Source: Pleurodeles waltl (Eukaryota > Chordata > Amphibia > Caudata > Salamandridae). From it: 64,000 bases of DNA. A program made the translations under genes and the position numbers. Where the stretch lies: contig NC_090437.1 of the NCBI RefSeq assembly GCF_031143425.1, positions 842,779,978-842,843,977 on the forward strand, written 5' to 3'. Numbering within the stretch: the stretch's first letter is position 1; each line of letters begins with the position of its first letter. The notes beneath the pieces were generated by a model. It worked only from the letters and a program-made list of their open reading frames with translations. It was not told where the DNA came from and searched no databases. Below are positions 42,340 through 55,000 of the stretch, in pieces.

Positions 42340-45300
42340 AATGGCAGATGTCCTGACCTACTCCACTGGACTCCTTCTCTCCAGAGCAGGCTGTGGTCCT
42401 TCCCCTGTATGGTCTGCTTTATGGCTCTCCAGACGTCAGGTAAGTATCTCATAGGCACAATTGACTCTATTCAACACCATCCTTTCCCTCCTCACAGGCT
42501 ATAATGTGCCAGTGTGCAAGTTTGACTTTTTGTGTGCCTGTTGTTGCAGTTTGTGTGGCATCAATGGGATGTACAGGCTGAATGTATTGGAGACCAGTAC
42601 TGTATGTTCATTCACATTGTGTTGTGTGATGTTTCTTGAGGCCCTAGATCCTCCTTGTGTTAGATGCACATAACTAGGCAAGGAGACTTTAAAGCCATAC
42701 AATGACACTTCTTTGTTTATGGTGGTTGTTAGACAACATGTATGTGCATGACAGCATGAGCTGTGTATGCATCTTGTCTGAGTCATTTGAGGATCTTGTA
42801 AGCAATGTGTGTTGTGCCACAAATCTTTCAACCCACACCTGGCCTTTACAAACTGTTGTCTGGAAGGCATATCATGACTCACTGTGCCTTTCAGATTTCC
42901 ACACAAGCCACATTGCTAATGGCCACATGATGTACTGTCATGCATGGAAATGATGGAAATGTGAGTGCCATGTAGGTTCTGTATGCTCAGTCTGCACAGA
43001 CCAGAACCTGTCAAATGTATCTCCCAGTATGGGACATAGTCCAGGCTATGGGAGAGTCCTTGTGACTATGCAACTGTGGCACTGTCCCACTCCTTGTAGA
43101 CCTTCAGATCTTGTATGTGGCCAATTTTAGGCTCTAGTGGCAAAACGTGCCCTGAATGCCTGACTAGATTAGGAATGGGTACTGAGGTAAACCCCAGAAC
43201 TAGTCCTTATGTGAATTTTGCATCATTATCAATGTGTGTCTTTGGCTCATGACAGCTCCCTTACTCTCACAGCTCTGTTGTCACCTTCACATAAGTCATA
43301 TTTGTCCTGTACATGCATATTGCACAAATGGCAAACCCACAGTGCAGACAGTAAGTAGATTTCTGGGAGGCCATGACATGTGACTCAGTGGCTTGGTTAC
43401 ATAGCAGAAATTGGAGAAAACATACCTTTGTATGTTGGATGTCATATCTGTAGGTTTTAAACATGTTCAGAGGAGTGTTCTGTGTACATGTACATACCAC
43501 AGAAACCCACCCTCAAATGTCTGCATTTGGTAGGCCACATGTCCACACATGCTCAGGGAAGACACTTTCTATGCCCACCATTTTCAGCCCTTTCATTGTC
43601 ATTTAAGTATAAGGTGGAAGTCTGTACTATGGTAGTAACCTGTAGGGACTGTGTACATTGAGTCATTGTTGCAGAGGGTAAATGTGCTTGTCCAGTCAGG
43701 CCTAAGGAGTTTACCCTTCGGAAGCCACGCTGGTGTGTAGTGTTTCATTGTGGCTCACATCACAATACATGTTGCTGGAGTATGGGCTACCTGATGTCAG
43801 TAGGCTTGCTTAGGCATTGTAGGCCATAAGCAGGGTAGTGGGTTAGTCTGCAGATGTATCCAAAAGTGTGTAGTCATATCCCTCTACTAATCAGCATGTG
43901 TGTTTTACACATGTGTGTTGGCAAATTGCCCATTTTGTGCTTGGTGTTTCTGACGTGTGTGAAACAACCACCTGTGCAAATTCTTGTGTTTGTAACCTTT
44001 TGATTTGTAGGCCATAAGCAGGGTAGTGGGTTAGTCTGCAGATGTATCCAAAAGTGTGTAGTCATATCCCTGTACTAATCAGCATGTGTGTTTTACACAT
44101 GTGTGTTGGCAAATTGCCCATTTTGTGCTTGGTGTTTCTGACGTGTGTGAAACAACCACCTGTGCAAATTCTTGTGTTTGTAACCTTTTGATTTGTCTCC
44201 TGCATCCATAGAGGTCAACGCCCATCACAAGAAGGGAATTTGGAATGCCATTGTCTGGAAGGTGTGGACCATGGGGGTCCATAGCCGGTGGAGCGCCCAC
44301 TGTCGGAAGTGGTGGGATGACCTGAGACGGTGGGCCCAGAAGATCCCAGAGGTTCAGTATGGGCTGTCCTCCCGATGAGAGCGGGATGCATATTGGAGCA
44401 TGACCCCCCCCTAATGGCACGTATTCTGGCGATGGCCTAACCGAAACTTGATCGGCGTTTGTGAGGAGTACATCTGCCACAAGGGGGTGAGTACAGGGCA
44501 TATTCTGGCCCGTCACATAGCCAAGTAGATGTGTTAGGTTCTGACATCTTCCCCTGATGACTGGGGATGAGCAATGTGTGAAACACATAAGATGAGTAAC
44601 TGTTTGTGTAAGTATGGAATTTGGTGCAAACTGATGTGCCTTGCCTATTAGCCCAGGGACCTAGGACACAACCGAGGACACTCCACAAATAAATTGTTCC
44701 CCAGGGACAAACACATGGCTGTGTACATTGATCAATAAAGTAATGTTTGCTGTTGTAGTGGGTCTAAATTCTACACAACAGGCCACTACTTCTCAGTGTT
44801 ACAACCCAAAGAAAAAGAAGTGATGGATCACTGTCCTCAGCCATGTGTCTGGTCAAGTGAGTGAACTGGCATCTGTCCCCCAGAGGCGACTTGTCTTCAG
44901 TGTGTGATGAGTGCTGTTGCATCACTACTATCTACCATGTGAACGTGGCCATCATACGTGTGACAGAGCATGCATTGTTCTGTGGGTGCAGCTACAGATC
45001 AATACTTGCCCTTGGTAAGTGGGGAATGTCCATTGACATGCTTTATGTGCCATCACTGTTGCCAACATTCCTTCTGCCTACATGTTAGCTTGTGTCCCTT
45101 TCTCTTTTGACAAAACCTGTACACCGATGTTTCATGTATGGTCTACCTGTGTTCATTAGATATTTTTTTGTAATCCGTCACATATATGTGCATGCCAACC
45201 TGTGTTTGGTATTGGACATCTGTGATGGGGCTACATTTCATGAGGCACCAAAGACAGGAGTGTGTCACCATTGAGTGTTGACTCACACATGCCCTCATCT

Positions 45301-46897
45301 GATATAGCATGTCATATGGCATGCACAACTGCAGTAGCAATGAGCGACATGACCGGTAGGACTACAGTTTTTACACACAATGTGCATTTCCATTTCCAGG
45401 ACCAAAATGGAGACAGTGATGTAGCTTCCCATTGGGCAACATGTTGAGGGCCTTCTAGAAGTACTTGAGAATCCCTGGGCCTCTCCAATATACAAAGGAC
45501 TGAAGGCTTCTACTGATGAAATCAGAGTGTGCAATTGTAATGGGGTGCTAGCTGATTCATTGTGTTGTGGATTTTAGAGACATACCTCCCTGACAATTTG
45601 CACATATTGTCTAAATTGTACATTTCCATTCCGAATGTGTAGTATATCTGAGCAACATTAGTACTACCGCCATTGGGACAATTTACACATGGTAAAGGTG
45701 GTTGTTGATATGTTTCCAGTGTGACATGAGTATTTCCATGTCACCTTTTCAGGCTACTGTACTGCTGTCAGGAACATGGCAGGAGTTTGGAACATAATTT
45801 CTTATTGTTGTGTTATTGTGTATGTGATAAATGGATGTATGCATGACCTTGTGTGGGGTCTGTGGGAATGAACTTGGCATTGGCCTACTATAGTACGACA
45901 ACAGGGTACTGATGTATGCTCCATGAGGCAAAGCATTGAAGATGATGAGGTCTCCCACTTGTTCAGTAGTTAGTGTGTTGCACCGCTTTACCCATGCAAT
46001 TGGAGTTTTCTGAGATTCTGATTGACAGTTCATGTGGCATGCATGCATATGGTGTAGTACATGTAGGAGTCACTTCGATGTAGTTTGTTGCTATGGCCTA
46101 CTTGACGTTATGTTAATGTTTTCTAATCACAGCTGTTTTTCAGGTGTGATCAGGAACATGTAGTGACCCTTTTTCTCTTTGTATTTGCAGTATCATTCTA
46201 GGCAAGTTAAGGAGACATGGTGGCACCAAGTGGAAAAGCATCTGGCCATGGTACCACCAGTCATGACATCAACGACACAGAGGGACCCAGTGGCCCAGAG
46301 AGTGAGGGGAGTGCCACGGAGGACACAGGATCAAACTCGTCCTCTTCAGCTTCTGCCTCCAGTGGCCACTCCCTAATAGTGGCAGACTCATCAGGACCTG
46401 CTCCTGTACCATCCTTGTCCCCCGCCCCCAGTTCTATTGCTACCCTCCCTGTTGCTCACCACCCAGTTGGCCGTGCCCGCTCACTCAAGAGGGTGGGCGT
46501 TTCCTTTGCCCTAGGCACCTCAGCCCCAGCTCCTGTTACCCCTGCTGCCCTGAGTGAGGATGCTATTGACCTCCTGAGGAGTATCTCTGTGGGGCAGACT
46601 GCCATTGGGAATGCCATCCAGGGGTTGGCAAGCCAACTTCAGCAGACAAATGCTTTTCTGGAAGGCATTTATAGTGAAATGTCTGGCCTACAGAGATCTT
46701 TTTCAGCTCTGGCCTTCTCACTGACAGCAGCCATTTACCCCCCACAATCCTCCCCTCACCACCTTCTTCTTCCCAATCCTGTTTCCCTATCTGTTCCAAG
46801 CACACAGACACAACTGAATGCACCCACCTCAACACAGGCAAGCAACACACATCAGCAAAAGCACCACAAGACACACCGACACGCAGCCACTCAGTAA
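42340..46897 (+). pseudogene. MYPOP-like Myb/SANT gene in three exon-like pieces
   Basis: Piece 1 (about 42340-42439) reads L-P-L-Y-G-L-L-Y-G-S-P-D before a GTAAGT donor at 42440. Piece 2 (44214-44486, AG before and GTGAGT after) reads V-N-A-H-H-K-K-G-I-W-N-A-I-V, then C-R-K-W-W-D-D-L-R-R-W. It holds in-frame stops, one at a CGA to TGA site. Piece 3 follows a TTTGCAG acceptor at 46190. Its open frame 46217-46897 is Ser/Pro-rich and then helical (S-E-D-A-I-D-L-L-R-S-I-S-V-G-Q-T-A-I-G-N). The series matches Myb/SANT proteins annotated in amphibians as 'partner of profilin-like', which are transposon genes in this context. Frame damage at the piece 1-2 junction and in piece 2 shows decay. Confidence 0.68.
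43819..44194 (+). repeat. 188-bp near-identical tandem duplication
   Basis: 'tgtaggccataagcagggta' starts at 43819 and again at 44007, and the units differ at about one base before the second runs into the acceptor of the exon at 44214. It lies in the intron of the MYPOP-like gene and must be much younger than that gene's decay. Confidence 0.88.
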
Positions 46898-46959
46898 TCA
46901 CCCACAGCCACCACATCAGCCACCATTTCAACAGAAACCCCCACCATTCTCACACACTA

Positions 46960-47420
46960 CAACTACCATACCCCAGATACCACCACAACAGCCAGTGACA
47001 CATCCACCATACCCACCATACACCCAGAAAACAGCTCACAACCCATGGACTCACACACGACAGACACCATACCTCCAGAAACCAGCACAACACCCACAGA
47101 CACATCTAGCACATCCACCAGACCCCCAGACACCATCCCAACACAGACACATCCACCACACCCAGAGATACCACCCCAACACACACAGACACATCTACCA
47201 CATCTACCATACCCCCATATACCACCCCAACACACACAGACACATCCACCACATCTACCATACCCACATATTCTATTCCAACACGCACAGACACATCCAC
47301 AACATTCACCATACCGACATACACCACCCCAACAGATACACACACATCCACTGCTCCCAAATCACCCAACACCTCCACCTCCCAGCCCCAAAGACATGCA
47401 AATGCCCACACTCATACACA
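46960..47420 (+). repeat. ACC/CAC-rich minisatellite
   Basis: Imperfect units of about 60 bp built on 'ccaacacacacagacacat' and 'ccaccacatctaccatac'. Long Pro/Thr/His frames on the + strand and Val/Gly frames on the - strand across it are repeat artefacts. Confidence 0.82.
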
Positions 47421-49004
47421 AGCATACCTAATTCGTGCACACACCCAAGGCTTCAACACCCCTAGACAAGACCACCATTCCCTCAACCTCCAAATCCACA
47501 ACCCCTTCTGGTAATCCTACCCATTTTCCCACGGAACCTTTCCTTTTTGAGCTTGCCCTTTCTGCGTTCCCTCCACCCCCTCCCAAACCCAAGTGGCCAC
47601 CACCCAAATTCCAACCCATCTGTTCCACATCTAAATGCTCCCCGGTCACACATCCTCCCCCTGCAAGCCATACCTCTACCCCAAAGAAGAAGCCCACCCC
47701 GCCAAAGAATAAGCCCCCTCCTCTCAAACCCACCCATCACAAATCCGACCCCACCCACAACAGGATGATTCCTGAGGTGCCTGCCTTCCCGTGGAGGTTC
47801 CCTGGCAGTGATTGGAGTCACGGCTGGGCACAGTACTGTGCATGGACTCATATGGACTGGCCAATGGCCTTTGACCTAGTTGATTTGGAGTTAATAAATC
47901 CAAGTTGTTGTTTTGTTGGGTACACATTTTTTTTATCATTGCTTTTCTACCTTTTTGTTGAGTAACTTGTGTTGTATGTCTACAGTTTTATATTTCACCC
48001 TGATTGCTGATCCATTTGCTGTTGTTTGCAATATCTGACGTTGTGGGCAGTGTTGGTGTTACCCGAGACAAGGGTAGATGTACAATGTATGTATATGGGT
48101 GTTAATCCAGTTGAGGTGTAATTGCATTGTGTTCTGTTTGCTGTGGGTAAGTATTTCATCTTGTGCTGGCCAATGTCAGAATGTATGGAGTTAGAATTGT
48201 TCCCCTGAAATGGATTGTACATTTGTCTCATGTTTGGAAGCTAGAGTTTTGTTTGTCCACACATGGAGGCTGTTCAATTGTGCTACCTTCCTTTGCATTT
48301 GACTGACCATGTGTCCATTTTGATGTGTGTACCCTGCAGCTACGTCATCTATATGTATGGCCCATGCTGTTGCTGTTGTATTTACTTTCTTGACTTGCAC
48401 TTATACATTTGGCAGATACTTGGCTCTACTATTGTTTGTTCGTGAGATACATTAAGGGCCAGTTCCTGTGCAAATGGTGTTTTAGGGCATGGGGAAAGTG
48501 AAAAGTGTCCCAGGGCAGCATCCTTCCATGAATGATCCTGATGCCCACATCCCTATTGTTTGCACTGTGAGCTTTGGATATTTGTCTCACAAGACATTGT
48601 GCATCTCATTGACCTTCCATTGTGTTGCAATGTGGGTGATGTGTGGGTCCGTTACAGAGATATATCATGGGAGTATTTGCGTTCCATGACACATCCATAC
48701 AGATGTGTCTTTAATCTGACGACAGTCCATGGCATGTGAGCAATATGAGGGTGTCAGTTGAATTGGTATTTGTGATGTTGCTGTGGTGTTGTGTGACACA
48801 AGGCTCTGTACACTTCAATGTCCCTGTGCCAAAGATGAGCAGACGTTTGTTATTGTGGCGTGTGGCTGTGCAGGGTCAGTGACCTGCCGAAAGCAGGCGT
48901 TTCATACCTGTGTATGTGTCACTGTAATACAGTGGTCCGGCTGATGGTGGTGGGGCCACCGCCATGGCAGTCCACGGACCGCCAGACTCATAATAAGGCC
49001 CTTT

Positions 49005-50937
49005 AGCTGGTATGAAGGACCTTCTCTTAGAATCACAAGCTTTTAATTTTGCCTCAGTAAGTGACAGCTACATATGAGAAAGGTGCCCTCTGGTTTAAAG
49101 CAAGGAATAACAGTTTGCCTGCATGTGTGCAAGCCTCACTCCAAAAAGGGAACCCTTGATAAACTTCTTCTTTTCTTCATTAGCACTGGGCAGATGCATA
49201 TGAAATGCATAATATTCTGTTTTCACAACCTGGTATTAATGAAGCAATACATGATTCTGATTCAGAAACCTCCAATGTACCACCACCAGCATTTTGCCAC
49301 AATCTGCTGCAGGTATCTTCATGCCAAGAATTTCCTCCAGTATGCAGACACTAGCTTTTTTCCACAGGGAACTTATGACAAAAAGTATTTCAGAGCCTGA
49401 AATTTGCTATGAGTACCCATCCTTATGCCAAGAATTAGCTCTAATATGCCAGCATCATCATGTTACCTTCGACTGCACCCATAAACCAGAATTATGTTGA
49501 GTATGCTGTGGACTGGGGCAGACTCACAATCATAAAATGTGTAAAAAACACATACTTTTACTCACTCATGTAGACTCTCTCTCACTCCCTCTTACATCCA
49601 CTTTCTTCCCCCTCACTCACTGTGTATTCTCAGTTATACTTTGCCACTCATACTCACTCCCACTCACTGTTAATCACACAAAAAATACTCATACTTACTG
49701 GTTATCACTCTCACTTACAAGCACTTACACATGCTCACCCTTTCACACTGCCTAATTCTGGGCCCTAGTGCAACTGGACCTGCTGCACCATTGATAGCTA
49801 CACCCCTGACTCACTTCCACAACCTCTCATAATCTACGATCACTCACTCTTCTAACACACTCACACTCTTTCACTCATTCCCGCACACTCACTTTTGCTT
49901 ATTCTTACACTTTCAAACTCAGATTCTCATTTTCACTCTCAGTGAAACTCTCAAACACATTTACACACACACACAGTTACTCAGTCTTATTCACTCTCAA
50001 TCACTCAGAAACATAGTCACAAACCTATGCCCACACATCCACAGAGAAATAACATTTGGACGTAGTTTGCTTCCTTTGCTGGCAACTTGAAGGCTCCATA
50101 GCAGAGCAGGAATCTGGCACTGGACATTCAAACCAGCATGCTGTGATCCCCATCAAGCAGCCAGACAGAGCAGCAAGGTCAGATTTGAAAAGGATAACAC
50201 CCACCACAATACCATTTCTAGCTTCCTGATAGAACAGAAAGCATAGCATTACAGGGATGTATCATGGGAGGAGTATTCACTTGATGCTCCTAATTAGCCT
50301 TAGAGATGCACTGATGTGAGCTCTGACAGCCACGTTTTAGCAGTCATACTGTTCTGCCTGAGGCATGTGCAATATGTCTACTAAATAAAATGGATTTTGC
50401 CTGTGTAAGGGAATCATAGTTGAACTACACTCCTCACATGAGTAATCTAGCATCCATCCACAGAGTGCTCTGTTTTTAAGCATAACTCTGTAGCAGGATT
50501 GTGCTTCAGCCCTCATCTCTTCCTGTCAAGAGAGGCCTGAAGAGGAGGCCAAAAGGGCTTACTTGCTCAAGACAGTGTTCATGAAAACATGAAAGTTGTG
50601 TTGTTACGAATTCAGTTAACTCAGTTAAATCATTAGGAGCAGAGGCAAGGGGCAGTAAATAGCCCCTCAGAGGAGACAGGGCTCTGTCCTATTTCCTCTG
50701 ATAAGGAGCCACCTCTACTAGCTCTGCTTTTCTCTGTCGTGAGCCACCCAGTTTGGGGGAAGGGGTACACCCAGTTTGACCTCCTTACCCCTAAGAAGAT
50801 TATGCATGTTGCACCCCTTTTAGAGGAAAGAAGAACAAACAGGTATAGGTCACTCTTCTCTATGATGAGTTAGGTTTGCCGAAAATTAGGGTCTTATGAG
50901 TCAGACAACCCCTGCTAGAAAAACTCATCAGCAGGAA
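49005..50937. other. Intronic sequence with CACTCT-rich simple repeat
   Basis: A degenerate CACTCT/CTCACA repeat fills about 49555-50020. The remainder shows no coding or mobile-element structure. Confidence 0.55.
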
Positions 50938-51071
50938 TAATGTGTGTTTGATAAACATGTTCTGCATGCTCCTGCCATCAAGTGTTTGGTTCGGAGTGTT
51001 GCAAGTAGTTTTTCTTTGAATAAGCATTTGTGAGTCACAGGATTGAATAACTCCTCCTTCTCGGTGATACT
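50938..51071 (+). repeat. Left inverted terminal repeat of the older DIRS
   Basis: Pairs with 63239-63392 through 'gcatgctcctg', 'agtgttgcaagt', 'tttttcttt' and 'cttctcggtgatac'. The outer 20 bases are shortened compared with the complement stored in the ICR. Confidence 0.85.
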
Positions 51072-51318
51072 TTGTTAGATTGTTTTCTCTCTGCCTTCTG
51101 GTTTGGACGTGTGTCTTTTTGCTCCATTCTCCCTTCACTCTGGTTTCAAAACCTTTATTCTGTCTTTTCTAAAATCAACAGTATTGTTTTCGATCGCATT
51201 TTCTCACTATCACATTAGTCTCTCTCCATCGTTCCGGGGACCGACCGAACGCCCTTTGGGGCGTCTTCGCTCATTCGGGCCTGCCTCATCTCGTGGCACC
51301 TACCAGCATGCTGTGCTG

Positions 51319-52352
51319 ATGGAACAGAGGCCGTTTCACTTCTGTCCGCGGTGCCACTCCAAATTCTTGCACACCAACCAACATCTGGTGTGTAACCTGT
51401 GCCTCTCCCCGACCATCAAGAAGCCACTGCGATGCCTTCAGATCTTTCTAGTTGAAAAAGAAGCTTTGGGACCTGAGAGCTTGACAACTAGAGATGGCGC
51501 CCAAGACTCCGGAAGACACTCTGGATGTCTTCGGGGAGGAGGATGTCCCGTAGGAGATAGATCAAGAGTGAGCCTTCTCCATCCAGGACTCTGACACATT
51601 CGTCTAGTCAGACATTGAAAGTCACATCGGTACAATCTGTGAGTACTGTTGCCCCCTCTGGCCCCTCTAAGACTTCCAAAAGACCTTTTACTGAGGTTGC
51701 CGGACCAACACTCCCTTCAGGCCATGGTCGAATCCAAAAAACTGGCTTGGATGCCCCGCCTACCAGCCCAGCACAAACATTCGCCAAGGCAAAGTCAACG
51801 TCTTCAGTGTCGACCTCCACATCTTCGGGCTGTGGCACGGTCTCCTTCCACCTAGAACATCGCCACCTACCACTTTGCCACTGAGCCGAACAAACACCAA
51901 TTGAAAAACATTAGTGCCAAAAACAAGGAGAGAACTTCTTTGGAGCGGAAAGACTCCAGTCAATCTACGGCCACTCCTTCTCCATTTGATCCCATTTTAG
52001 AGTTTATGGACGGTTGTCACTGGTGCCTACACATCCAAGTGGGTACAGGGTGCATCATTACATCCCTCACTGTTACCTCTGGGAGAAAAGTATTTTTCCA
52101 GGAGGCTCAGGACACATCACCACCTCCAAAAAAGACTAAGGAAATGGCTACCGCCATTCACAAGCCTTTTCCTCTTTCTCCCCCTCTTCCTCCTCCTCCA
52201 TTAACCCCACCACCTACCTCTTCTCCACCTTCAACCCCTCCTCATTCACCCACCTCTCCTGCTGCAGCAGACCTTACACCACAGGGTTCGCCATAACTCA
52301 CCAGGGTAGACTTAGGTGACACACCAGGGCCCTTATCCCTGGTGTGTGTATA

Positions 52353-52438
<86 letters not shown>

Positions 52439-53255
52439 CTTGATCCTATCTCTGGATCCTTATCAGTATCCCGCACAATGTACACCACCAGAGGATACTA
52501 CATTCTACAACAGGTGGTTGCTCGAGCAGCTACCTTTCATAACGTTCGCAGGGAGCCCATTGAACAAGACTTTCTATTTGACACCCTAACATCAATACAT
52601 AGAGATCTTCAATTTCTCCCCAGGCTTCCTGGCATGCTTTGTCATGCTGACAACATATTCAAGGAACCAGTTGGCTCTAGAGTTATCACTTACAAATATA
52701 AGGCTGCAGCCTCAGATCCTATATATTTAAAAATCTCAGGTTCCACCAGATTCTATTGTGGCTACTACCACAGGTAAACAGGCCATTAGTCAAGCCGCAG
52801 GAGACTCTCCTCCCCCAGATAAGGAGAGTAAACTGATCGATGCTGCAGGTAAACGAACGGCTGTGCAAGCCACTAATCACTGGTGTATCACCAACTCACA
52901 AGCTTTACTTGCCAGATAGGATCGGGCTCACTGGGATGAAATTGAAGAGCTCCTCCAATATCTCCCAGAGGATCACCGAAAAATGGGACAACTAATTGTC
53001 ACGGAAGGGCCGACAATGAGAAATAATGCCATCAGATGTGCCCTAGATGCCATGGACACTGCTGTGCGAGGTATTAACACTGTCGTGTTAATTAGGAGAC
53101 ATGCCTGGCTTAGGTGCTCAGGATTTAAACCTGAGGTACAGCAAGCGGTTTTAAATATGCCCTTCGATAAGGAGTATCTTTTTGGCCCTCAAGTGGACTC
53201 CGCCATTGAGAAGCTGGAGAAAGACACAGATACTCCAAAGGCCATAGGCATTTAA
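51319..53255 (+). pseudogene. gag-like gene of the older DIRS
   Basis: Starts M-E-Q-R-P-F-H-F-C-P-R-C-H-S-K-F with a second pair at C-N-L-C, the same two-CxxC layout as the gag of the younger DIRS. Frames break near 51590, 51900 and 52300. The C-terminal part (52983-53255) reads D-T-A-V-R-G-I-N-T-V-V-L-I-R-R-H-A-W-L, then F-D-K-E-Y-L-F-G-P-Q-V-D-S-A-I-E. It aligns with R-A-I-G-T-A-V-V-A-R-R-Q-A-W-L and F-D-G-D-K-L-F-G-A-K in the younger copy. A (TA)n tract interrupts the middle. Confidence 0.78.
52347..52435. repeat. (TA)n microsatellite inside the DIRS gag
   Basis: About 89 bp of TA with rare TG/CA interruptions. Its expansion separates two parts of the decayed gag gene. Confidence 0.92.
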
Positions 53256-53599
53256 TATCTCCCTCAAAAAGAGGTACCTTTCGTCGCCCCACATTTTGAG
53301 GTGGTTACAAACCAATGACTGCAGAGGCCTCCACATCTCAGGCCAGACAGCCTTCCAGCTCCTACTCACGAGGTTTGTATATCAGCAGCTACAGAGATAA
53401 CTACATAAGAGGTAGAGGTAGGGCCACTAACACCCGCTCCTCTGCCTCAACAGCTAAACAGTGACTACTTAATCCTACCCACTCCACACCTTTCTGTGGG
53501 TGACTTCAACATTTCTATACACAATGGGCCAACATCACTTCCGACCAATGGGTCCTATTCATTAGCCAACATGGCTACTGTCTGGAGCACCTTACTACT

Positions 53600-54240
53600 C
53601 CTCCAAACATTCCCCCCTCGGTCTCACACGCTCTCACAGGTGCACCTTCTCCTTCTCAAAGAAGAGGTACTAACCCTTCTTCTCAAAGAAGTGATCAAAC
53701 CAGTTTGGATACAATATCGAGGAACAGGAGTATACTCTCCATACTTCCTCATTCCCAAGAAGGACGGCTCTCTCAGGCCCATTCTTGACCTGAGGCCCTT
53801 ACAAATTGATATTCTATCCTAACACTTTCACATTGTCACTCTTTAACATGTTATCTCACTTCTACAAAAGGGCAACTTTGTGACTGCCCTAGATCTGAAG
53901 GACGCCTACTTCCATATACTCATTCACCCTGCACACCGCAAATACCTCACATTCATGCAGGAAAACATTATCAATTCAAAATGCTACTCTTCGGGGTCAC
54001 TACAGCTCCCAGGGTCTTCACAAAGTGCTTAGTAGTAGTAGCATCATACATCAGAAGACAAAATGTACATGCATTCCCTTATCTAGATGACTGACTCCTC
54101 AAAGCCAGCTTGTTGTCACGATGCCAGCACCATACTCAGATGACGGTAAACCTCTTACACAACATAGGTTTTACACTCAACTTCCTCAAATCCCACCTTC
54201 AACTTCACCAGATACAGCCAAATCTAGGAGCTCTACTAAA
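53600..54240 (+). pseudogene. Reverse transcriptase of the older DIRS
   Basis: The first part (to 53822) reads Y-S-P-Y-F-L-I-P-K-K-D-G-S-L-R-P-I-L-D-L. After a stop and frame changes come V-T-A-L-D-L-K-D-A-Y-F-H-I-L and F-P-Y-L-D-D, then TGA where the younger copy has Trp (about 54090). Both Asp codons of YLDD remain. The same motifs in the same order occur in 21307-22215. Confidence 0.85.
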
Positions 54241-54519
54241 ATGCTGAATTAGGGATTGTGTACCCCGATCCAGAACGTGTTCACAACTTTCAGTCTCTCC
54301 TTCCCCAGTTTCGAGAGAACTGTTCACACACAGTCAGGAGCAGAATGTGCCTGTTAGGGATGATGACCTCATGCATTGCCATCATTCCCCATGCCACATG
54401 CACCCTCTACAGCAATGACTCAATCCACTAGAGTTGTTAGACTGCCAGACTCATCCCTCTCTACAAAGGTGGAACACCATCCATCTATTAAAGGGGCAGC
54501 CTTTTCTAGACCCAGTGCC

Positions 54520-55000
54520 TCAGATCACTCTTACAACAGACACATCACACACAGGCTGGGGCACTCACCTTTAGAACCAGTCTAGGGCCATTGGGATTCT
54601 CATCACCAATCGCTGCACATAAATTTCCTGGAGCGTCAGGTGGTATTTATAGCCCTGAAAGTATTTATTCATCATCTCTCTCACAGAGTTGTCCTAGTCC
54701 GTACAGACAATATGACAACAATGTATTACCTTCAGAAACGGGGGGGACAAGGTCACTACAATTGTCACAACTTTCTCAGACAATATGGACATGGGCTCTC
54801 CACTGTCGCATTCAGATAGTGGCGGAGTATCTCCTGGGAACAGACATTGACTTTGAAGACCTGCTCAGCAGGACACTGCAACAAGTCCACGAATGGAAAC
54901 TCCACCCAAAAGTCCTACAAAGTTACTTTAGAAAGTGGGGAACACCACAGATAGATCTTTTTGCCACAGCAGAAAACACAAAATGCTAAAATTTGCCTCT
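54520..55000 (+). pseudogene. RNase H region of the older DIRS
   Basis: Reads T-D-T-S-H-T-G-W-G-T-H-L (first acidic motif) and V-R-T-D-N-M-T-T-M-Y-Y-L in broken frames, then in the frame 54591-54989 E-W-K-L-H-P-K-V-L, W-G-T-P-Q-I-D-L-F-A-T-A-E-N-T. This last segment corresponds to W-G-F-P-R-I-D-L-F-A-T-L-E-N-A in the younger DIRS. The domain lies directly before the recombinase, as expected. Confidence 0.82.

Larger units (their letters stand above)
39765..49001 (+). mobile_element. Large Harbinger-type element with two Myb/SANT genes
   Basis: The left edge GGACCTGATTAAGAGTTTGGCGGT and the right edge (complement GGGCCTTATTATGAGTCTGGCGGT) form terminal inverted repeats. TTT lies on both sides (39762-39764 and 49002-49004). 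Length is 9,237 bp. It encodes one SANT gene at 40336-40705 and a MYPOP-like SANT gene in pieces at 42340-46897, both on the + strand. Autonomous Harbinger elements carry a DDE nuclease (HARBI1-like) plus a Myb-like protein. I saw no HARBI1-like frame here, so it is probably non-autonomous. Confidence 0.82.

Noticed and set aside
44079..44588. 169-codon minus-strand frame
   Set aside because: Antisense shadow of the SANT exon and the duplicated intron sequence; no domain.
46818..47465. 215-codon Pro/Thr/His-rich frame and its reverse Val/Gly-rich frames
   Set aside because: They are translations of an ACC/CAC minisatellite with no non-repetitive part.
47428..47965. Pro/Lys/Ser-rich 176-codon frame after the SANT gene
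   Set aside because: Low-complexity, continues from the minisatellite, and has no recognised domain. It could be a degraded exon of the MYPOP-like gene but cannot be supported.
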